Origin: Streptomyces carminius
GTDB lineage: Bacteria; Actinomycetota; Actinomycetes; Streptomycetales; Streptomycetaceae
Length of the DNA stretch: 64,000 nucleotides
Direction: 5' to 3'
Assembly (NCBI RefSeq): GCF_002794255.1
Contig: NZ_PGGW01000060.1
Coordinates: 248,001 to 312,000 of the forward strand
Shown here piece by piece: positions 58,678-64,000 of this stretch (position 1 is the stretch's first letter; every line of letters starts with the position of its first letter). The position numbers were made by a program, and so were the translations under genes. The notes below the pieces were generated by a model. That model was not told the DNA's origin. It saw only the letters and a list, made by a program, of their open reading frames with translations, and did not search any database.

Positions 58678-59598
58678 GTGCCAGGCCGGTCCGAATGGTC
58701 CGTCGACGAGCCGCGCAGGCTCGACTTCGACGAGGACGTCCACACACTGCGGGTCCGCGTCCTCAACGGGACGGTCAACGTCGTCGGCACCGGCGACCCG
58801 GCCACCCGGCTGGAGGTCGGCGCCCTCGACGGCCCCCCGCTGCGGGTCGCCCTGGAGGGCGGCATCCTCACCGTCGCGTACGACGACCTGCCCTGGCAGG
58901 GTTTTCTCACCCTGCTCGACCGCGGGAGCCGGCGGCACCGGGCCGACGTGTCGCTCGCCGTACCGGCCGGGATCCGGGTCGAGGTGGGGGTCGTCGGGGC
59001 CGACGCGGTGATCACCGGCGTCGAGGGCGGTACGGAGGTGCGCGCGATCACCGGCTGCGTCACCCTGGTGGGCCTGGCCGGCCCGGTGCGGGCCGACACC
59101 GTCTCCGGCGCCGTCGAGACCCAGGGGGTCACCGGTGGTCTGCGGTTCAACTCCGTCTCCGGCGATCTGACCGTCCTCGACGGGGGCGACGCCCCGGTCC
59201 GGGCCGACTCGGTCGGCGGCGACATGGTGGTGGACCTCGGCCCGGTCCGCCGGGAGCGGCCCGCGGACATCCGGCTCAACTCCGTCTCCGGCCAGATCGC
59301 CGTACGCCTGCCGCACCCGGCCGACACCGTGGTGGAGGCGGGCACCGCCGGAGGCACCGTGTCCTGCGCCTTCGAGGAGCTGCGGGTCTCCGGGCAGTGG
59401 GGCGCCAAGCGGATCACGGGCACCCTCGGAGCGGGCGCCGGACGGCTGCGGGCCACCACCGTCTCCGGTTCGATAGCCCTGCTGCGCCGCCCGGCCGGGG
59501 ACGACGGGGAGTCCGCTCCCCCCGGCGGCTCCGGTGTTCCCGCCCGGCCCCGGGGCACCGGCCCCGCGGACCAGGACTCCCTGCGTAAGGACGTGTGA
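58678..59598 (+). CDS. DUF4097 beta-helix-like protein
   Basis: 306 residues. Repeated strands (VRVLNGTVNVVGTGD, SGAVETQGVTGGLRFNSVSG, LNSVSGQIAVRLP, ATTVSGSIALL) form the DUF4097 right-handed helix. No signal peptide, so probably intracellular. GTG 58678 follows GGGGAGG; ATG 58645 is an alternative. Cotranscribed with the PadR regulator, whose ATG is 2 bp after the stop. Confidence 0.88.
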   Translation: MPGRSEWSVDEPRRLDFDEDVHTLRVRVLNGTVNVVGTGDPATRLEVGALDGPPLRVALEGGILTVAYDDLPWQGFLTLLDRGSRRHRADVSLAVPAGIRVEVGVVGADAVITGVEGGTEVRAITGCVTLVGLAGPVRADTVSGAVETQGVTGGLRFNSVSGDLTVLDGGDAPVRADSVGGDMVVDLGPVRRERPADIRLNSVSGQIAVRLPHPADTVVEAGTAGGTVSCAFEELRVSGQWGAKRITGTLGAGAGRLRATTVSGSIALLRRPAGDDGESAPPGGSGVPARPRGTGPADQDSLRKDV

Positions 59599-59600
59599 CC

Positions 59601-60644
59601 ATGCCCCCCGTCTTCGCCCACGGACGACTGCGCCTGTACCTGCTGAAGCTGCTCGACGAGGCGCCGCGCCACGGCTACGAGGTGATCCGGCTGCTGGAGG
59701 AGCGCTTCCAGGGGCTGTACGCCCCCTCCGCCGGCACGGTCTACCCCCGGCTGGCCAAGCTGGAGGCCGAGGGCCTGGTCAGCCACACCACCGAGGGCGG
59801 CCGCAAGGTCTACTCCCTCACCGACGCCGGCCGCGCCGAACTCACCGGCCGGCAGGGCGAGCTGTCCGAGCTGGAGCGGGAGATCCACGAGTCCCTGGCC
59901 GCCCTGGCCGCCGACATCCGGGAGGACGTCAGCGGCGCGGCCGGCGATCTGCGCCGCGAGGTGCGCGAGGCCGCGGAGCGGAACCGCAGCACTCCGGCCG
60001 GGGGCGGGGAGGGCTGGGACACCGCCGGCTGGGAGAGTGCCTGGGAGAACGTGTGGGAGGCCGCGAGGGAGACGGCCCGGGGCGACAAGGACGCGCTCCG
60101 GACGGTGCAGGAGGAGATGCGGCGGGCCCGGGAGCAGTGGCAGGAGCAGGCCCGGCGGGCCCGGCAGGAGGCCCAGCAGGCCCGGCACCAGGCGCGCAAG
60201 GCTCGTCAGGCGCGGGACGCGGCCCGGGAGGAGGCCCTGCGGATCGCCCGCCAGGTCCAGCAGGAGGTGCAGTCCCAGGCACAGCGGGGCGACTGGCAGG
60301 GCGCGGTGCGCACGGGGATGTCCGAGCTGGCCCGGCATCTGGGCGGTCTGGGCGGGCCGGGCGGAGGCGCCGGTCACGGCACGTCCCGGCCGCCCCGCGG
60401 GAAGCCGGAGGAAGCCGGGGTCCCGGCGCCGGAGTGGGCCGAGGAGCCCGCCGACCCGCCCCGGGATCCGGCGCGCGAGCTGGAGAGGCTGCTGGACCGC
60501 TTCCGCGACGACGTGCGGGACGCGGCGCGCGACCACGGGGTGAGCCAGGAGCAGCTGGGTGAGGCCCGCCGCCGGCTGTCCGCGGCGGCGGTCCGCATCG
60601 TCGCCGTGCTGCGGGACGCCGAGCCTCCGTCCCCGGAGCGGTGA
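59601..60644 (+). CDS. PadR-family regulator with long coiled-coil tail
   Basis: 347 residues. PadR winged HTH at 8-85 (RLYLLKLLDEAPRHGYEVIR, GTVYPRLAKLEAEGLV), then about 130 residues of Arg/Gln/Glu-rich coiled coil and a final helical segment (LERLLDRFRDDVRDAARDHG). Ordinary PadR proteins are about 110-200 residues, so the extension is unusual. ATG 59601 has AAGGA at 9 nt. Probably binds the CGATATATCG sites upstream of the operon. Confidence 0.9.
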   Translation: MPPVFAHGRLRLYLLKLLDEAPRHGYEVIRLLEERFQGLYAPSAGTVYPRLAKLEAEGLVSHTTEGGRKVYSLTDAGRAELTGRQGELSELEREIHESLAALAADIREDVSGAAGDLRREVREAAERNRSTPAGGGEGWDTAGWESAWENVWEAARETARGDKDALRTVQEEMRRAREQWQEQARRARQEAQQARHQARKARQARDAAREEALRIARQVQQEVQSQAQRGDWQGAVRTGMSELARHLGGLGGPGGGAGHGTSRPPRGKPEEAGVPAPEWAEEPADPPRDPARELERLLDRFRDDVRDAARDHGVSQEQLGEARRRLSAAAVRIVAVLRDAEPPSPER

Positions 60645-60673
60645 CCGGGGGGTGACCGAGGGGTGACCGGGGG

Positions 60674-60720
60674 GCGGTGCGGCCCGTCCGGTCCCGCCGG
60701 GGCCGGACGGGCCGCACCGC
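60674..60720. terminator. Bidirectional terminator between padR and the oxidoreductase gene
   Basis: 18-bp perfect stem (60674-60691 with 60703-60720) and an 11-nt loop, between convergent genes. Confidence 0.85.
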
Positions 60721-60727
60721 CGGTGCG

Positions 60728-61690
60728 TCAGCGCGTCAGGACGACCTTGCCGAAGATGTCCCCCGCCGCCATCTTCGCGAAGCCCTCACGGGCCCGCTCC
60801 AGCGGCAGCACGGAGTCGACCACCGGGCGGACGCCCTTGGCCGCGCAGAAGCTCAGCAGCCCGGCCAGCTCCTCCTTGGAGCCCATCGTGGAGCCGACGA
60901 CCTTCAGTTCCAGGAAGAAGATCCGGTTCAGCTCGCCGGAGGGCGGGGTGACCCCGCTGGTCGCTCCCGAGATCACCAGTGTGCCGCCGCGCCTGAGCGA
61001 CTTCACCGAGTGGGACCAGGTGGCGGCACCCACCGTCTCGATCACCGCGTCCACCCGGTGCGGCAGCCGCGCCCCGCTCTCCAGGGCGGCCTCGGCGCCC
61101 AGTTCCTCGGCCCGCCGGCGCTTGGCCGCGTCACGGCTGGTGGCGAAGACCCGCAGCCCCGCAGCCGCGCCCAGCACGATGGCCGCCGTGGCCACCCCGC
61201 CGCCCGCGCCCTGCACCAGGACCGAGTCGCCGGGCCGTACCCCGGCGCCCGTGAAGAGCATCCGGTAGGCGGTCAGCCAGGCCGTCGGCAGGCAGGCGGC
61301 CTCCTCGAAGGAGAGTTCCTTCGGCTTGGGCAGAACGTTCCACTGCGGTACGGCCACCCGCTCGGCGAAGGTGCCCTGGTACTTCTCGGTGAGGATGGAG
61401 GGCTGCTCGCGCGGCCCGACGCCGTGCCCGGTCGCCCCGATCACCGGGTAGACGACGACCTCGTTGCCGTCGGCGTCCACCCCGGCGGCGTCGCAGCCCA
61501 GGATCATGGGCAGCGACTCCTCGCCCAGACCGACCCCGCGCAGGGACCACAGGTCGTGGTGGTTGAGGGAGGCCGCCCTGACGTCGATGGCCGTCCACCC
61601 CGGCGGAACCTCCGGTTCCGGACGTTCGCCCAGCTCCAGTCCGTTCAGTGGCTGATCGCGGTCGATGCGCGCGGCATAGGCAGCAAACAT
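60728..61690 (-). CDS. Zinc-less quinone-oxidoreductase-like MDR protein
   Basis: 320 residues. Medium-chain dehydrogenase: SLNHHDLWSLRGVG and ILGCDAAGVDADG at the N-terminus, NADPH site VLVQGAGGGVATAAIVLGAA near 155, SGATSGVTPPSG later. No structural-zinc cysteine cluster. ATG 61690 has no ribosome site, but TAGGGT (minus strand) ends 6 nt before it, a leaderless start. Confidence 0.92.
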   Translation of the reverse strand: MFAAYAARIDRDQPLNGLELGERPEPEVPPGWTAIDVRAASLNHHDLWSLRGVGLGEESLPMILGCDAAGVDADGNEVVVYPVIGATGHGVGPREQPSILTEKYQGTFAERVAVPQWNVLPKPKELSFEEAACLPTAWLTAYRMLFTGAGVRPGDSVLVQGAGGGVATAAIVLGAAAGLRVFATSRDAAKRRRAEELGAEAALESGARLPHRVDAVIETVGAATWSHSVKSLRRGGTLVISGATSGVTPPSGELNRIFFLELKVVGSTMGSKEELAGLLSFCAAKGVRPVVDSVLPLERAREGFAKMAAGDIFGKVVLTR

Positions 61691-61800
61691 GTACCGACCC
61701 TAGGCCGAGCGGCAGCCCGGCGAAACCGAATACCGGTGTGACACTCGCCGCTGACCAGGGCGGAAAGCCGGACAGCCCGGCCGGGCACACGGCGGAACGC

Positions 61801-61840
61801 CGCGGTGGCGGGGTGCCCGGCCGGGCACCCCGCCACCGCG
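61801..61840. terminator. Terminator after the amino-acid ABC operon
   Basis: Perfect 40-bp palindrome (20-nt arms 61801-61820 and 61821-61840), 22 bp after the ATPase stop. As RNA an 18-bp stem with a CCGG-type loop. Confidence 0.85.
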
Positions 61841-61862
61841 CGCGCCGGACGATCCCGGAGCC

Positions 61863-62636
61863 TCACAGGACCTTCGACAGGAACGCCTTCGTCCGTTCGT
61901 GCCGCGGATCGGTCAGCACCTCGCGCGGGTGGCCGGCCTCGACGACCACCCCGTCGTCCATGAAGACCAGCGAGTCGCCGACCTCCCGGGCGAAGCCCAT
62001 CTCATGGGTGACGACGATCATCGTCATGCCGTCCTCGGCCAGCCCGCGCATGACGTCGAGCACCTCGCCGACCAGCTCGGGGTCGAGCGCCGAGGTGGGC
62101 TCGTCGAACAGCATCAGCTTGGGCTCCATCGCCAGTGCCCGGGCGATGGCGACCCGCTGCTGCTGGCCGCCGGAGAGCTGGGAGGGGTAGTTGTTCGTCT
62201 TGTCGCCCAGGCCGACGCGGTCCAGCAGTTTCAGCGCCCGCTCCCGGGCCACCGCCCTGCTCACGCCCTTGACCTGGACCGGTGCCTCCATGACGTTCTC
62301 CACCGCGGTCATGTGCGGGAAGAGGTTGAAGCGCTGGAAGACCATGCCGATGTCCCGGCGCTGGGTGGCGACCTCCCGCTCCTTCAGCTCGTAGAGCCGG
62401 TCGCCCTTCTGCCGGTAGCCGACGAGGCGGCCGTCGACCCACAGCCGGCCGGCGCTGATCTTCTCCAGGTGGTTGATGCACCGCAGGAAGGTGGACTTCC
62501 CCGAGCCGGACGGGCCGACCAGGCAGAAGACCTCACCCGGGGCGACCTCCAGGTCGATGCCCTTGAGGATGTGGGCGTGGCCGAAGGACTTGTGGACGCC
62601 CTCCGCCTTCACCATGGGAACCGCCGGGCTGGTCAT
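61863..62636 (-). CDS. Polar amino-acid ABC transporter ATPase
   Basis: 257 residues. Walker A VGPSGSGKSTFLRC near 40, Q loop, signature LSGGQQQRVAIARAL near 148, Walker B LMLFDEPTSALD and VTHEMGFAREV, all typical of the GlnQ/HisP family. Start ATG 62636 overlaps the permease stop (ATGA). Provides energy for uptake of an amino acid. Confidence 0.96.
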   Translation of the reverse strand: MTSPAVPMVKAEGVHKSFGHAHILKGIDLEVAPGEVFCLVGPSGSGKSTFLRCINHLEKISAGRLWVDGRLVGYRQKGDRLYELKEREVATQRRDIGMVFQRFNLFPHMTAVENVMEAPVQVKGVSRAVARERALKLLDRVGLGDKTNNYPSQLSGGQQQRVAIARALAMEPKLMLFDEPTSALDPELVGEVLDVMRGLAEDGMTMIVVTHEMGFAREVGDSLVFMDDGVVVEAGHPREVLTDPRHERTKAFLSKVL

Positions 62637-63649
62637 ATCGTCCTCCCTCCCACCTGGCTCGGTGTGCGGAACGAGCCCAGGCTCCTCCTCACCCGCTGCC
62701 ACGGGGTGGGCGGCAGGCTGCGGGAGGAACCGCGCTGGAAGTGGCGTTCCAGGTAGTACTGACCGATGCTGAAGACCGTGGTGAGGACCAGGTACCAGAT
62801 GGTCGCCACCAGCAGCAGCTCCATCACCGCGAGGTTGCGCGAGGAGATCTTGGTGGCCGACAGCAGTACCTCGCCGTACTGGATGATGTAGGCCAGCGAC
62901 GAGGTCTTGAGCATGTTGACGAACTCGTTGCCGGTGGGCGGGATGATCACCCGCATGGCCTGCGGCAGCACGATCCGCCGCATGGTGCGGGAGCCGGTCA
63001 TGCCGAGCGCGTGGGCCGCCTCGGTCTGACCCTCGTCGACCGACTGGATGCCCGCCCGGCTGATCTCGGCCATGTAGGCGGCCTCGTTCAGGCCCAGGCC
63101 CAGCAGCGCGGCGAGGAACGGCGTCATCACGTCGTTCATCTCGTCGCGGTAGAAGCCGAGGTCCAGGATCGGGAAGATCAGCGCCAGGTTGTACCAGAGC
63201 AGCAGCTGCACCAGGACGGGCGTACCGCGGAAGATCCAGATGTAGCCCCAGGCGACGGAGGACATCACCGGGTTCTTCGACAGCCGCATCACCGCCAGGA
63301 GGGTGCCGAGCACGACGCCCAGCAGCATCGCGAGCACGGTGATCCACAGGGTGTTGAGGGCTCCCCGGACGATCGTCTCGTGGTCGAGGTACTCGCCCAC
63401 CGTCGCCCAGGTGATGTCGGCGTCCGCGAACGCCGACACCAGCAGGGCTAGCACGGCCAGCACGAGCACGGCGCTGATCCACCGGCCGTAGTGGCGCACC
63501 GGGATGGCTTTGACGGCCTCGGGCGGCACCGGCCGGCCGCCGGCCGCCGGTACGGCCCCGTCCGCCCCGCCGGAGTCCTTGGTCATGGACACCGCCGGGG
63601 CGTTGTTCTCGGGGTTCTCGGACTCTGCGAGGTCTTCGGGTTCGGGCAC
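62633..63649 (-). CDS. Polar amino-acid ABC transporter permease
   Basis: 338 residues. HisM/GlnP-like membrane domain with about five to six helices and the EAA-type loop EAAYMAEISRAGIQSVDEGQ. The first 45 residues are hydrophilic, longer than usual. GTG 63649 follows GAAGGT. The ATPase follows directly; the binding protein precedes it by 50 bp. Confidence 0.95.
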   Translation of the reverse strand: MPEPEDLAESENPENNAPAVSMTKDSGGADGAVPAAGGRPVPPEAVKAIPVRHYGRWISAVLVLAVLALLVSAFADADITWATVGEYLDHETIVRGALNTLWITVLAMLLGVVLGTLLAVMRLSKNPVMSSVAWGYIWIFRGTPVLVQLLLWYNLALIFPILDLGFYRDEMNDVMTPFLAALLGLGLNEAAYMAEISRAGIQSVDEGQTEAAHALGMTGSRTMRRIVLPQAMRVIIPPTGNEFVNMLKTSSLAYIIQYGEVLLSATKISSRNLAVMELLLVATIWYLVLTTVFSIGQYYLERHFQRGSSRSLPPTPWQRVRRSLGSFRTPSQVGGRTI

Positions 63650-63699
63650 GGATGGTTACCTTCGTTCGGACTGCTCTGGAGCGGTGCGGTCCGGACGGC

Positions 63700-64000
63700 T
63701 CACTCGCCGCCGTTGACGGTCGCCTCTTCGACCCCGGCACCGGCGACGTCCCACTTCTCCAGGACCTTCTGGTACTCGCCGTTGTCGATGATCGCGTCGA
63801 GGGCCGCCTTGATGGCGTCGCGCAGTTCGGTGTTCTTCTTGCTCACCGCTATGCCGTAGGGAGCGGCGTTGATCTGGTCGCCGACGACCTCGAAGTCGCC
63901 GCCCCCGCCGGAGGTCTTGGCGTTGTACGCGGCGACCGGGTAGTCGTTGATGTCCGCGACCGCGCGTCCCTGCTTGACCTGGAGCAGCGCGTCGGTGTCC
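63700..64000 (-). CDS. Amino-acid ABC transporter substrate-binding protein (partial, 5' end cut)
   Basis: C-terminal 99 residues and the stop (63700-63702) of a family-3 solute-binding protein; the frame is open to the right edge. Readable as ALLQVKQGRAVADINDYPVA, DQINAAPYGIAVSKKNTELR, AALDAIIDNGEYQKVLEKW, the family C-lobe. Completes the operon with permease and ATPase. Confidence 0.93.
   Translation of the reverse strand, partial: DTDALLQVKQGRAVADINDYPVAAYNAKTSGGGGDFEVVGDQINAAPYGIAVSKKNTELRDAIKAALDAIIDNGEYQKVLEKWDVAGAGVEEATVNGGE

Overview
The window is high-GC actinobacterial chromosomal DNA and almost certainly Streptomyces. Supporting signs are strong third-position G/C bias, frequent GTG/TTG starts, ATGA/GTGA stop-start overlaps, a complete four-gene conservon (cvnABCD), two WhiJ-type regulator loci, a CebR-type cellulose operator, an HspR-type element in front of lon, and a fused 2-oxoglutarate decarboxylase/dehydrogenase (kgd). 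No plasmid, prophage or biosynthetic-cluster backbone is visible.

Layout. (1) 0.25-9.4 kb, conserved core, all leftward: rho, thrB, thrC, hom, lysA, the catalytically empty arginyl-tRNA-synthetase relative nrtL, and a single-domain response regulator. hom-thrC are translationally coupled; thrB sits behind a terminator-like hairpin. (2) 9.5-12 kb, a mobile-element scar at tRNA-Arg(CCG): an element-type small membrane protein, a 5'-truncated tyrosine integrase fused antisense to an IS481-type transposase tail, and two copies of one 24-bp hairpin. (3) 12-22 kb, accessory regulatory island: a methyltransferase, an RsbW-like kinase and WhiJ-like regulator with a small partner, a NucS-like nuclease, a second WhiJ-like regulator with a DUF397 gene, then a poorly described module of a sigma-like factor, a helical-repeat protein and two paralogous tiny membrane proteins. 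(4) 21-41 kb, mixed metabolism and regulation: two EamA exporters each facing a regulator (Lrp; CGNR), a decayed GAPDH gene, a NUDIX hydrolase, an AA10 lytic polysaccharide monooxygenase under a CebR box, a DUF6247/RelE-like toxin-antitoxin candidate, a DGPF/ECF42 sigma pair, a two-repeat lipoprotein, a SWIM protein, an SH3b protein, an AurF-like diiron oxygenase with a TetR regulator, a pseudokinase, and a GH64 beta-1,3-glucanase under a LacI-type palindrome. (5) 41-48.3 kb: conservon cvnABCD followed, past a perfect 50-bp palindrome, by a StyA-like flavin monooxygenase; a PP2C-like phosphatase diverges from cvnA. (6) 48.7-58.5 kb, conserved core: lon, an OmpR/histidine kinase pair, kgd and a DUF6104 gene. 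(7) 58.6-64 kb: DUF4097 adhesin-like protein plus PadR regulator, a quinone-oxidoreductase-like enzyme, and a polar amino-acid ABC transporter cut by the right edge.

How genes work together: the left core makes threonine, methionine precursors and lysine from aspartate semialdehyde. The LPMO and GH64 genes carry related LacI-family operators, suggesting sugar-responsive polysaccharide degradation. The conservon, two-component pair, sigma factors and WhiJ loci make this a regulation-dense region. The most interesting unexplained unit is 18.5-21.1 kb (sigma-like factor with paired RGAC/GTAA mini membrane proteins and operator-like dyads). Functions are inferred from recognisable motifs only; no database search was run.
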